Below, in pieces: positions 6,117-13,207 of a DNA stretch of 18,694 nucleotides. Both the position numbers and the translations under genes were made by a program. Location of the stretch: positions 1 to 18,694 of the forward strand of contig CALMIH010000006.1 in the NCBI GenBank assembly GCA_937864085.1. The letters run 5' to 3'. Numbering within the stretch: position 1 is the stretch's first letter; the number at the start of each line of letters is the position of its first letter. The stretch comes from an uncultured Chloroflexota bacterium. GTDB taxonomy: Bacteria > Chloroflexota > Limnocylindria > Limnocylindrales > Limnocylindraceae. The notes under the pieces are model-generated. The model had not been told where the DNA came from. It worked only from the letters and a program-made list of their open reading frames with translations, and ran no database searches.

Positions 6117-6122
6117 TATCCT
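6117..6122 (+). promoter_or_regulatory. candidate extended -10 box of amino-acid ABC operon
   Basis: TGC-TATCCT (TG at 6114-6115) is an extended -10 motif; TTCAAT at 6093-6098 could be a weak -35 at 18 bp. Start would be near 6129, giving a leader of about 108 nt. TAACGT at 6180-6185 is a weaker alternative. Confidence 0.4.
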
Positions 6123-6128
6123 CCGTGC

Positions 6129-6236
6129 GCGGGGAACTTCCTGGCTGGTGCGCCGCGCATCAACCCTTGCCCCGCCGTCTAACGTGACGATCTGTCGCGC
6201 TGACGTCATTAGCGGCTGCAACAGGAGGTAGGAACA
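6129..6236 (+). promoter_or_regulatory. structured 5' leader of the amino-acid ABC operon (unrecognised)
   Basis: Three helices can be drawn by eye. GCGGGGAA (6129-6136) pairs with 6167-6175 with one bulged G. Inside it GGTGCG (6147-6152) pairs with CGCATC (6156-6161). A third hairpin pairs CGCTGA (6198-6203) with TTAGCG (6209-6214), flanked by a possible CTGT/ACAG pair that reaches the Shine-Dalgarno AGGAGG (6223-6228). The outer helix begins at the predicted transcription start. I do not recognise a known riboswitch class; it may be a new one or simply GC-rich pairing. Confidence 0.3.
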
Positions 6237-7163
6237 ATGAGCAGAGGAAACGCTCGCACCGCAATCGGACAACCTGCACGTATGGCAGTTGTCTTGATGA
6301 TGGTTGCTATGTTCGCTGCCGCTTGTGGCGGCAGCACCGCATCAGTTTCTCCATCGGCATCTGCAGACACGTCGTGCGCCCCTGAGAGCCTTGCGCTCAA
6401 GACGGCTGGCGTGCTGACACTCTCAACTGACAATCCGGCCTACAGCCCATGGTTCCAGGGTGGCAATGAGGGTGCTGAGGTATGGATCGGCGACTACAAC
6501 AATGACCCTGTCAACGGCGAAGGCTACGAAGGCGCTGTCGCATATGCGATCGCCGAGAAGCTCGGCTTCACTGCCGATAAGGTCACTTGGATCGTCACCG
6601 CGTTCGATCAGTCGTTCGCGCCGGGCGACAAGACGTTCGACCTCTTCATGAATCAGGTCTCTATTAAGGCGGATCGTGCCGAGGCAGTTGACTTCAGCAA
6701 CGGCTACTACGACGTAGCGCAGGGTGTTGTCACCGTTGAGGGGAGCAAGATCGCTGGCGCAACGAGCATCGCTGACCTCAAGGGTGCGAAGCTCGGAACG
6801 CAGATCGGCACCACCAGCTACGACGCAATCCTTAACGTGATCGCACCTGATCAGGAGCCAGCCGTCTTCAACACGATGGACGAAGCGGTTGCTGCACTCC
6901 AGGCAGGCCAGATTGACGGCGTAGTTGCCGACGTTCCAACCACCTTCTACATGCGCGACGCGCAGCTAGATGGCGGCGTGATCATCGGCCAGCTGAAGGG
7001 AACCGGCGACGGCGCTGAGCAGTTCGGTGTCGTCCTCCAGAAGGGCTCACCACTGACCGCCTGCGTGAACATCGCAATCGACGCGCTGAAGGCTGACGGC
7101 ACACTCGACGCACTCTTGCTCGAGTGGATCGGCGGCTCCGGCAGCGCGCCTGAGATTCAGTAA
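6237..7163 (+). CDS. amino-acid ABC transporter substrate-binding lipoprotein (family 3)
   Basis: A 308-residue family 3 solute-binding protein. The signal peptide has a basic N-region, a hydrophobic core (about 16-28) and the lipobox AAAC with Cys30, so the mature protein is lipid-anchored outside the membrane. A Ser/Ala-rich linker precedes the two-lobed domain from about residue 50 (TAGVLTLSTDNPAYSPW). ADRAEAVDFSNGYY and LKGAKLGTQIGTTSY are typical of this family, which binds polar amino acids, and so are the DGVVADVPT and GVVLQKGSPL stretches. An insert after residue 70 (acidic, with DYNNDPVNGEGY) enlarges the first lobe. Ligand identity cannot be read from sequence. AGGAGG 8 nt upstream fixes the start. 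It is the first gene of a three-gene importer operon; the permease follows after 8 nt. Confidence 0.93.
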   Translation: MSRGNARTAIGQPARMAVVLMMVAMFAAACGGSTASVSPSASADTSCAPESLALKTAGVLTLSTDNPAYSPWFQGGNEGAEVWIGDYNNDPVNGEGYEGAVAYAIAEKLGFTADKVTWIVTAFDQSFAPGDKTFDLFMNQVSIKADRAEAVDFSNGYYDVAQGVVTVEGSKIAGATSIADLKGAKLGTQIGTTSYDAILNVIAPDQEPAVFNTMDEAVAALQAGQIDGVVADVPTTFYMRDAQLDGGVIIGQLKGTGDGAEQFGVVLQKGSPLTACVNIAIDALKADGTLDALLLEWIGGSGSAPEIQ

Positions 7164-7171
7164 GTAGTGGT

Positions 7172-7981
7172 GTGACGGTGGCGACGGGGTCTGCCCGTAA
7201 GGGTCTCCTCGTCGCCACCCTCAGCACCCTCGTTGTCGCGGCGCTCGTCGCGTATACGATCGGCTCATCCCCCGCCTGGCCTGAGGTCCAGAAGGCCTTC
7301 TTCGACGGACGCTACTTCTCCACCTCGCTCCCCGCCGTTGCTGAGGCGTTCACTATCAACGTGCAGCTCTTCATTCTTGCGGAGCTACTCATCCTTCCGA
7401 TCGGTCTCTTGATCGCCCTTGCGCGCTCCATCACTACGCCCGCCCTCGCGCCGCTGCGCATCTTTGCCACGATCTTTGTTGACTTCTTCCGCGGCGTGCC
7501 GAGCATCCTCATCATCTATGTGCTCGGCTTTGGCGTTCCTGCGCTTCAGTTGGATGGGGTCCCGAAAGAGCCCTTCTTCTGGGCGCTCGTCACGCTCGTG
7601 CTGATCTACTCGGCATATGTGAGCGAGGTCTACCGCGCCGGCATCGAATCAATCCATCCGTCGCAAGAGCGCGCCGCACGCGCACTCGGCCTCACGCGCG
7701 TTCAGGCGCTCCGTTACGTGGTGGTGCCACAGGCGATGCGCCGTGTGATCCCGCCACTCCTCAACGACTTCATCGGACTCCAGAAGGACACGGCGCTCGT
7801 CTCCATCCTCGGTGTGGTGGAGACCTTCAAGCAGGCGCAGATCCTGAAGGCGGCGAGCTTTAACTTCACGCCGCTGATGACCACGGCGCTGATCTTCCTC
7901 ATCATCACGATCCCAATGACGCGCCTCGTTGACCGACTCGCCGCAAAGGATCGCAACGCGCAGCTGGGTGGGACACGCTGA
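7172..7981 (+). CDS. amino-acid ABC transporter permease (His/Glu/Gln family)
   Basis: A 269-residue membrane permease. Membrane segments appear near residues 12-30, 62-85, 95-120, 137-155, 205-220 and 235-252. The cytoplasmic EAA loop, which contacts the ATPase, is SEVYRAGIESIHPSQERAAR (151-170) followed by ALGLT. VDFFRGVPSILIIY and PPLLNDFIGLQKDTALVSIL are characteristic of the HisM/GlnP permease group. One permease gene is present, so the transporter core is probably a homodimer. The start is GTG at 7172 (a second GTG at 7178 is possible); it begins 8 nt after the binding-protein stop, with no strong Shine-Dalgarno, so coupling is likely. Its stop overlaps the ATPase start by one base. Confidence 0.93.
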   Translation: MTVATGSARKGLLVATLSTLVVAALVAYTIGSSPAWPEVQKAFFDGRYFSTSLPAVAEAFTINVQLFILAELLILPIGLLIALARSITTPALAPLRIFATIFVDFFRGVPSILIIYVLGFGVPALQLDGVPKEPFFWALVTLVLIYSAYVSEVYRAGIESIHPSQERAARALGLTRVQALRYVVVPQAMRRVIPPLLNDFIGLQKDTALVSILGVVETFKQAQILKAASFNFTPLMTTALIFLIITIPMTRLVDRLAAKDRNAQLGGTR

Positions 7982-8817
7982 TGGCAACGGTAAAGCGCAG
8001 CGCGCGGACACTAAAGGTTGCGCCAGTCCTTGCGCTGAAGGGCCTCAAGAAGCGCTACGGCGGGAAGTTGGTTCTTGACGGGATCAACCTCTCGCTCGCC
8101 GAGCACGAGGTGGTCTGCCTCATCGGCGCCTCTGGCTCAGGGAAGTCCACACTCCTTCGCTGCGCCGATCTCCTTGAGCCGATCGACGCTGGTCAGATCA
8201 GCCTTGAGAGCGAACGTGTGGCGTTTGAAGATCGCAGCGCCGATGCAACGCGGCGCAAGCTCGGCATCGTCTTCCAGGGCTTCAACCTCTTCCCGCATCT
8301 CACCGTGCTTGAAAACGTTGCACTCGCTCCGCGCGTTGCGCTCAGCTTGACGCAGGTAGCGGCGGAGCGGCGCGCCAAGGAGCTCCTGAAGTCGCTCGGC
8401 CTTGCGGAGAAGGCGCGCGAGTATCCAGACCGCCTCTCCGGCGGACAGCAGCAGCGCGTCGCCATCGCGCGCGCACTCGCCACGGAGCCGAAGGTCCTCC
8501 TCCTTGATGAGATCACGAGCGCCCTTGACCCAGTTCTCGTTGCCGAAGTGCTTGAGACGCTCCGCTCCCTTGCGCTAAGCGGCATGACAATGTTGATCGC
8601 CACCCACGAGATGGCGTTCGCTGCCGATGTTGCCGATCGCATCTGCTACCTAGAAGACGGGCGCCTCATTGAAGAGGGGACGCCGCAGAAAATGTTCGGC
8701 GCGCCGCGCGACCCCCGGACAAAAGAGTTCCTCCGCCGCGTCCGCTCCATCAGTGCGCCTGGTGCCAAGCGCCGCGCAGGGACGCGGGTTAAGCGGACGG
8801 TACGCGCCAAGAGATAA
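7981..8817 (+). CDS. amino-acid ABC transporter ATPase (GlnQ/HisP type)
   Basis: A 278-residue ABC ATPase that powers the importer encoded just upstream. Visible motifs: Walker A GASGSGKST (49-57), Q-loop Gln99, signature LSGGQQQR (152-159), Walker B LLLDE with catalytic Glu177, D-loop SALDP and switch His209 in ATHEM. The residue after the catalytic Glu is Ile (DEITSALDP) where most relatives have Pro (DEPTSALDP); this is tolerated in some family members. The C-terminus carries a basic tail of about 20 residues rich in Lys and Arg after the usual end, and the N-terminus has about 15 extra residues. The ATG overlaps the permease TGA by one base. Its own TAA forms part of the -10 box of the next gene. 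Confidence 0.95.
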   Translation: MATVKRSARTLKVAPVLALKGLKKRYGGKLVLDGINLSLAEHEVVCLIGASGSGKSTLLRCADLLEPIDAGQISLESERVAFEDRSADATRRKLGIVFQGFNLFPHLTVLENVALAPRVALSLTQVAAERRAKELLKSLGLAEKAREYPDRLSGGQQQRVAIARALATEPKVLLLDEITSALDPVLVAEVLETLRSLALSGMTMLIATHEMAFAADVADRICYLEDGRLIEEGTPQKMFGAPRDPRTKEFLRRVRSISAPGAKRRAGTRVKRTVRAKR

Positions 8818-8820
8818 CCT
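8815..8820 (+). promoter_or_regulatory. -10 box of leaderless HEXXH gene, inside the ATPase stop
   Basis: TAACCT, then 6 nt, then ATG at 8827. The first three bases are the ATPase stop codon. The identical hexamer with the same spacing precedes the AI-2E gene (15576-15581). Confidence 0.5.
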
Positions 8821-8826
8821 CGTGCA

Positions 8827-9360
8827 ATGGGGAAATTCTCGCGCGTCAAGATTGCTGGTCGCTGGGTAGAGGCGCCACGCTGGGCACTGGATCTCCCATT
8901 TGAGGTTCGTCCGTCGCGCGGATTCCGCACAACCGCCTGGTCCCTTTGGAAGCCAACGCTCACGTTACTCGCACGCGCCGCAAAGGCGCAGCGCCAACGG
9001 TTGGAGTGGGTGCGTATTCATGATCATGTTGGGACGCGACGCGAGCCGCAGCATCCGTTCGGCTGGGTGATCACCGAGACCGGTGAAATGTTTCTCTGCT
9101 CGTATGACAAGGGGACGGCGCTGCATGAGCTTGCGCACCTGATCACTGGTGACTCGCATGGCGACGCGTGGGCACGGCGCTGTTTTGAACTCCATCGGAA
9201 GTACCTCTCCGCACGCGCAGTGCGGGCGGCGGATCTAGAGGTGACGCGCTACCTCTCGGGACGGCGAGAGTGGAAGCGGCGATTCGGCGAGCGGCCGGAG
9301 CGGCAGCCAGTGCCGAAGAGTGCCTGGGTTAGCGGCGGACGTCCAGCACCTGGCCGGTGA
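8827..9360 (+). CDS. putative zinc metallopeptidase with HEXXH motif
   Basis: A 177-residue soluble protein. Residues 97-126 read as a zinc-protease helix: HELAH gives His100, Glu101 and His104, followed seven residues later by His111 in the sequence GDSHGDAW, a likely third ligand. The combination HELAH...HG-x-x-W/F...L-x-R/K-YL is seen in small uncharacterised metallohydrolases of actinobacteria and other groups, among them the Rv0185-like proteins. No signal peptide or membrane segment is visible, so a cytosolic role is expected. The substrate is unknown. The C-terminal 35 residues are basic and Pro-rich. It starts 9 nt after the ABC ATPase but has its own -10 box, so it may be transcribed separately. 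Its last 32 bp overlap the end of the convergent CDP-ribitol synthase gene. Confidence 0.82.
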   Translation: MGKFSRVKIAGRWVEAPRWALDLPFEVRPSRGFRTTAWSLWKPTLTLLARAAKAQRQRLEWVRIHDHVGTRREPQHPFGWVITETGEMFLCSYDKGTALHELAHLITGDSHGDAWARRCFELHRKYLSARAVRAADLEVTRYLSGRREWKRRFGERPERQPVPKSAWVSGGRPAPGR

Positions 9361-10690
9361 GGCCAGAGGCGGCTAAGCGCAGCGTGGCGGCGGCAACCTC
9401 CTCGGCGGAGAGGAGCACGGTGTGGTCTTCGTTCGGGAAGGCGGCCTGACGCATCGGCGTGTTGGCACGTTCTGGCGCAACTGCGTTGACGCGGATGTTC
9501 GCACTCGACCACTCGTCGGCGAGCGCCTGCATCAGATTTACGATCGCCGCCTTGGTGGCGCTATACACGGCGTAATTCGGGCGACCCTTCGTGAAGGAAC
9601 TTGAAGTGAAGAGGGTGAGTGATCCGGCGCTCTTCGCAAGGTGTGGATGTGCGGCACGAGCCAGATAGACGCTCGCCGCAAGATTCACCGCGAGCGTCTC
9701 AGCAATGTCAGCCGCATCCTGATGAGCGAGTGGGCCCGTATGAAGAACGCCCGCCGTGACGAAGAGGTCGTCAACGCCGCCAAGGGATGAGACCGCAGTG
9801 GCGAGCGCCGCCTCGGCACCCGACGCGCTGGTGACGTCGTCTGCAGCGCTTCGCCCGACGGCGGCGATGCGCGCACCCAGTGCGGCGAGTTCCGTTGCGA
9901 TTGCCGCACCAATCCCAGAGGTTCCCCCCACGATCACCACGCGACGACCGCTCCAGTGACTGCTATCCCCCGCCGGTGTCGTTGCCTTAGATGGGGGAAT
10001 TGATTGCAGCTGAATCAAACGATCGGCAAGGACGAGATCGATGGGCGTAGTGATCTTGATGTTCTCCTCCGCACCGTCAACGTGGAGCAGCCGTGCGCCG
10101 GGAACGTGGCGCAGCACCAGGGTGCAATCGTCCGTTGCCTGTGAACCGATCGGCGTGTTTGCATACGCGGTGCGGAGCGTTCCCACAATGAATCCCTGCG
10201 GTGTCTGACCGCGACGGTAGAGGCTGCGGTTCGGGATGTCCGTGATGCGATCACCATCCACGATGACGAGCGTATCCGGCGTTGGGATAGTGGTATCTAC
10301 CGCATCGGCGCGACCGTCAACGAGCGGCGCAATCACGCGCTCCACAACTTCGCGCGAGAGGAGCGGGCGCACCGCATCGTGGATCAGAACGATGTCATCA
10401 TCCGCCGCCTTCAGCGCGTCGAGCCCAGCACGCGTTGACTCGTTGCGGCTACTCCCGCCCGGAACAATGCTGAGCGACGGCCCAAGGAGCCCCGTTAGCG
10501 CCTCGTTGGTCTCGTCGAGCCAGTCGGGGTTTGCGGCAACGACGATGTGATCAAAGGCGCCTCCAGAAGCAAGCGCGACGACGCTCCGGCGCAGGACGCT
10601 CTCCCCCGCCAGACGAATGAACTGCTTCGGGATCTGATCGCCGAAGCGCTGCCCAGATCCGCCCGCCAGGATGATGCCGAGTCTCTTCAC
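9329..10690 (-). CDS. bifunctional CDP-ribitol synthase: cytidylyltransferase-SDR fusion (Bcs1/TarIJ-like)
   Basis: A 453-residue fusion. Residues 1-230 are an IspD/TarI-type cytidylyltransferase: GIILAGGSGQRFG, PKQF, VLIHDAVRPLL, RRGQTPQGF and EENIKITTPIDL. Residues 246-453 are a short-chain dehydrogenase with nucleotide motif GGTSGIG, Ser cluster TSSSF and YSATK (Tyr376, Lys380). The phrase APERANTPMR in the second half resembles Haemophilus Bcs1/Acs1, where the same order of domains makes CDP-ribitol from ribulose 5-phosphate, NADPH and CTP. A plain IspD for isoprenoids would lack the SDR half. Two polyol-phosphate transferase genes lie next door, which supports polymer synthesis. I prefer GTG at 10690 over ATG at 10702, since that ATG is inside a TATGCT box ending 7 nt before the GTG. 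CDP-glycerol or another polyol remains possible. Confidence 0.87.
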   Translation of the reverse strand: MKRLGIILAGGSGQRFGDQIPKQFIRLAGESVLRRSVVALASGGAFDHIVVAANPDWLDETNEALTGLLGPSLSIVPGGSSRNESTRAGLDALKAADDDIVLIHDAVRPLLSREVVERVIAPLVDGRADAVDTTIPTPDTLVIVDGDRITDIPNRSLYRRGQTPQGFIVGTLRTAYANTPIGSQATDDCTLVLRHVPGARLLHVDGAEENIKITTPIDLVLADRLIQLQSIPPSKATTPAGDSSHWSGRRVVIVGGTSGIGAAIATELAALGARIAAVGRSAADDVTSASGAEAALATAVSSLGGVDDLFVTAGVLHTGPLAHQDAADIAETLAVNLAASVYLARAAHPHLAKSAGSLTLFTSSSFTKGRPNYAVYSATKAAIVNLMQALADEWSSANIRVNAVAPERANTPMRQAAFPNEDHTVLLSAEEVAAATLRLAASGLTGQVLDVRR

Positions 10691-10697
10691 GCGAAGC

Positions 10698-10703
10698 AGC
10701 ATA
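10698..10703 (-). promoter_or_regulatory. -10 box of leaderless CDP-ribitol synthase gene
   Basis: TATGCT on the minus strand, then 7 nt, then GTG at 10690. The alternative start ATG (10702-10700) lies inside this hexamer, so it would not be on a transcript started here; read-through from the upstream gene could still use it. Confidence 0.5.
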
Positions 10704-10750
10704 CCGCCTGCATGGGCTGGTACGGCGCTCGGCGAGCCGATCGGAGGCGG

Positions 10751-11998
10751 CTACTGGCGAGTGATCGGCGCGGGAATGCGGAGCGCTTCGCCACGCAGGG
10801 CGGGAAGGACGACCTGCTCTACAAGACGCTCAGTGGCGTGTCCGTCCATCACGTCAAACGATTCCGTAGCAAAATTCGCCACACGTTGAAGATCAAACGC
10901 CTTCGCATTAATCCACGTGATGAGCTGCTCTGTGGTGTCTACAACGGGCCCTGGTACACCGCTGCGATAGTCGAAGAAGAAGCCACGCTCGCGTTCATAT
11001 GCGTCAAGGTCGGGCGCAAGGAAGGCCATCGGCCGGTTCAGCAGCGAATATTCGAAGATGATGCTCGAGTAGTCGGTCACCAAGATGTCCGCCGCAAGCA
11101 TCACCTCGTTCACATCAGGCTCGCGCGATGCATCCACAACAAAGTCTCTTGCCTCATCTGGGATACGCATCGCCGACTTCACGAATGGGTGGAGTCGCAG
11201 GATCAGTCGATACTGATCACCTAGCACGCGGTGGAGCGCAGCGATGTCGAGCAGCTCGGGAGCTCGCGCACCCTTCAAGTCTGCGCCGCGGAAGGTTGGT
11301 GCATAAAGGATCGTCGTGCGGTTGTCGGTCAGGCCGAGCCGCGCGCGCATCTCGCGCTCGGCGGCATCGCGTCGCGGAGATGGAGCCAAGGCGTCGGTGC
11401 GTGGAATGCCAAAAACAGCGGTGACCGTCTCAACCGACTGGCCAAATGCATCGGCGTAGATCTGAGCAATTGATGCCGAAGAGACCAGGGTGAGATCGTA
11501 GTTGGAGTGGATCGGGACCCACTTGAGAAAGATCTCGTCGGCACCCCATTCAGATGCGAGAGTCGCTCGACCAAATCGCTTGAATGCGCCGCATGCATGC
11601 CAGACCTGAATAATGGTGACGCCGCTGCGCTTTCTCACCGGGTAGATCGGAAAGAAGTAGTCGTCAACGATCACGACGCGAGATGTTGCCACCCGGTACG
11701 AACGCTTCGCGATCCGTAGGGCCGCAGTAAAGAGACTGAGGATTGGCACTCCGCCGTTGCGCTCATCGTCGCTCCCCGTTTCGCGCAAGATGGTTGGGGC
11801 CGCTGGCAGCGCTCGCAGTGCGCGCTCAATCTCAGCGAGATTCCCTCGCAACGAGCTGTCGCGGTTTGTGACGATATAGACGCGCTCCTGAATCGGTTGG
11901 AGTCGCGCAAGGGCGGCGCCCGCGCGTGCCAGAAGGACACGGACGGCAGTGCGGAGCGGGAGGATACGGCCGAGCTGCTTCGTGAGGGAGTTCGCCAT
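10751..11998 (-). CDS. CDP-glycerol/ribitol:polyol-phosphate transferase (TagF/TarL family), copy 1
   Basis: A 415-residue member of the CDP-glycerol glycerophosphotransferase family. Family landmarks: QVWHACGAFKRFG with His134, ILYAPTFRG (230-238), LRLHP with His270, and LVTDYSSIIFEYSLLNRP (307-323), then a late ERERGFFFDY-type stretch and PGPVVDT. The two histidines are the known functional residues of TagF. The protein is a peripheral cytosolic enzyme that adds glycerol- or ribitol-phosphate units from a CDP donor to a lipid-linked acceptor in teichoic acid or capsule synthesis. It lies upstream of the CDP-ribitol synthase on the same strand (60 nt), so ribitol is the likelier unit. Start: ATG 11998, 6 nt after TATACT; a longer in-frame start would run into the divergent gene's promoter. 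Confidence 0.9.
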   Translation of the reverse strand: MANSLTKQLGRILPLRTAVRVLLARAGAALARLQPIQERVYIVTNRDSSLRGNLAEIERALRALPAAPTILRETGSDDERNGGVPILSLFTAALRIAKRSYRVATSRVVIVDDYFFPIYPVRKRSGVTIIQVWHACGAFKRFGRATLASEWGADEIFLKWVPIHSNYDLTLVSSASIAQIYADAFGQSVETVTAVFGIPRTDALAPSPRRDAAEREMRARLGLTDNRTTILYAPTFRGADLKGARAPELLDIAALHRVLGDQYRLILRLHPFVKSAMRIPDEARDFVVDASREPDVNEVMLAADILVTDYSSIIFEYSLLNRPMAFLAPDLDAYERERGFFFDYRSGVPGPVVDTTEQLITWINAKAFDLQRVANFATESFDVMDGHATERLVEQVVLPALRGEALRIPAPITRQ

Positions 11999-12004
11999 CC
12001 TGGG

Positions 12005-12010
12005 AGTATA
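12005..12010 (-). promoter_or_regulatory. -10 box of transferase copy 1 (leaderless)
   Basis: TATACT on the minus strand, then 6 nt, then ATG at 11998. It overlaps the oppositely directed -10 box at 12009-12014 by two bases. Confidence 0.55.
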
Positions 12011-12014
12011 GGAT
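12009..12014 (+). promoter_or_regulatory. -10 box of transferase copy 2 (leaderless)
   Basis: TAGGAT, then 6 nt, then ATG at 12021. The -35 region of this promoter would lie within the coding start of the divergent copy 1. Confidence 0.45.
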
Positions 12015-12020
12015 GCAGAG

Positions 12021-13199
12021 ATGACGGCACTCGAACTTGCTCTCACGCGGATTGTCCTTGGTGCGGTTGCCGCGGCGGCGCGCCGCTTTCCAGTGCGGCG
12101 TGAGGTGCTCTTCGCATCATCACGAGACCGCCAGCTTGGCCCACAGCTCGCCGCGATCTCTGCCGCGCTTACTGCGGCCGACCCGTCGCTGCCACAGCGG
12201 AAGCAGCTCGCTCCATACGGCTATGGACTTACAGCGAAGGTTGCCTACCTCCTCCACTTGATCGGTGCAACGTGGTCGCTGCAGCGTGCGCGCGTGACGG
12301 TGATTGATAACGCCTGGCTCCCCGCACACATCACCACGCCGCGTGCAGGGTGCAGCGTCATCCAGGTCTGGCATGCAGAGGGCGCGTACAAACGATTCGG
12401 TCATGCAACGCGCGGGGCGAGTAGCGATGTAGACGGCGCGCTCCACGAACTGATCCATAGCGGATATAGCGATGCACTCGTCTCATCGGAGAGTGTTCGC
12501 CCTGCGTATGCAGAGGCGTTCCGCATGCCGCTCAGTAATGTCCACGCCGTTGGGCCACTGAGAGGCGCGTGGCTCGCGAACTCGGCTGCTGTTGACCTGC
12601 GTAAAACAACGCTCCTCGCACGTTATCCGGAACTCTCTGGAAAGCGGGTGATCCTCTACGCGCCAACCTTCCGTGGCCGAGGCGCGCAGCGCGAGACGCA
12701 GCTGGCGATCAGCCCAGAGGCGATCGCCGCCGCACTCCCGCACGACTGGATCGTGGCGATCAAGGCACACCCACTCGTTCCTATTACATCGCAGTCAACC
12801 TCAGGCCGCTGCATCACGCTAGATGCCGCCACGTCAATTGACGAACTCTTCCCGATCGCCGATGCGCTCTTCACCGACTACTCGTCGTCTATCTTCCTCT
12901 GGTCGCTCATTGAACGGCCACTTCTTCTCGCCGTCGCTGATGCCGACGCATATGCACAGGATCCAGGCCTCTTCCTTGATCCACGGTCGAGCGAGTCGAT
13001 CGGCAACCGCGTGAGTAGCGCTCAGGAGGTGGTTGCTGCACTCACAGCAGTGAGATCAAACGCGCCGGCTGACCAGGCACGGCACCGCGCGTTTGCGGAG
13101 CGCTACCTCGGCCCGCGCGACGCGCTCGCAGATGGACCACAACACGCCGCGGCGATGATCCTGGAACGCCTCGACGCGAAGCGCACGAACGCGGCATAG
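12021..13199 (+). CDS. CDP-glycerol/ribitol:polyol-phosphate transferase family protein, copy 2 (divergent)
   Basis: A 392-residue paralog of copy 1. It keeps QVWHAEGAYKRFG (His118), ILYAPTFRGRG (211-221), IKAHP (His250) and FTDYSSSIF (284-292). It differs where the family has an acidic residue after the TDYSS motif: copy 1 reads IFEYSL, this one IFLWSL. The later E-R-G-F-F-F-D-Y stretch of copy 1 is here QDPGLFLDP. The two essential histidines are present, so it may be active with another acceptor or donor, for example as a primer-adding enzyme while copy 1 polymerises; a reduced or changed activity is also possible. Start: ATG 6 nt after TAGGAT, 22 bp from the start of copy 1 on the other strand. 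A hairpin follows its stop. Confidence 0.87.
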   Translation: MTALELALTRIVLGAVAAAARRFPVRREVLFASSRDRQLGPQLAAISAALTAADPSLPQRKQLAPYGYGLTAKVAYLLHLIGATWSLQRARVTVIDNAWLPAHITTPRAGCSVIQVWHAEGAYKRFGHATRGASSDVDGALHELIHSGYSDALVSSESVRPAYAEAFRMPLSNVHAVGPLRGAWLANSAAVDLRKTTLLARYPELSGKRVILYAPTFRGRGAQRETQLAISPEAIAAALPHDWIVAIKAHPLVPITSQSTSGRCITLDAATSIDELFPIADALFTDYSSSIFLWSLIERPLLLAVADADAYAQDPGLFLDPRSSESIGNRVSSAQEVVAALTAVRSNAPADQARHRAFAERYLGPRDALADGPQHAAAMILERLDAKRTNAA

Positions 13200-13207
13200 A
13201 CTCCATA

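Noticed and set aside
2073..6194. Heptamer CGATCTG in three leaders (2073-2079, 4103-4109, 6188-6194) as a shared RNA motif
   Set aside because: The same heptamer also occurs several times inside genes on either strand, its distance to the start codons is not constant, and CGATC is frequent in this genome.
10547..11224. Plus-strand open frame of 225 codons inside the transferase copy 1 and CDP-ribitol synthase genes
   Set aside because: It is antisense to conserved domains on the minus strand, has no recognisable motif, and lacks a promoter or ribosome-binding signal.
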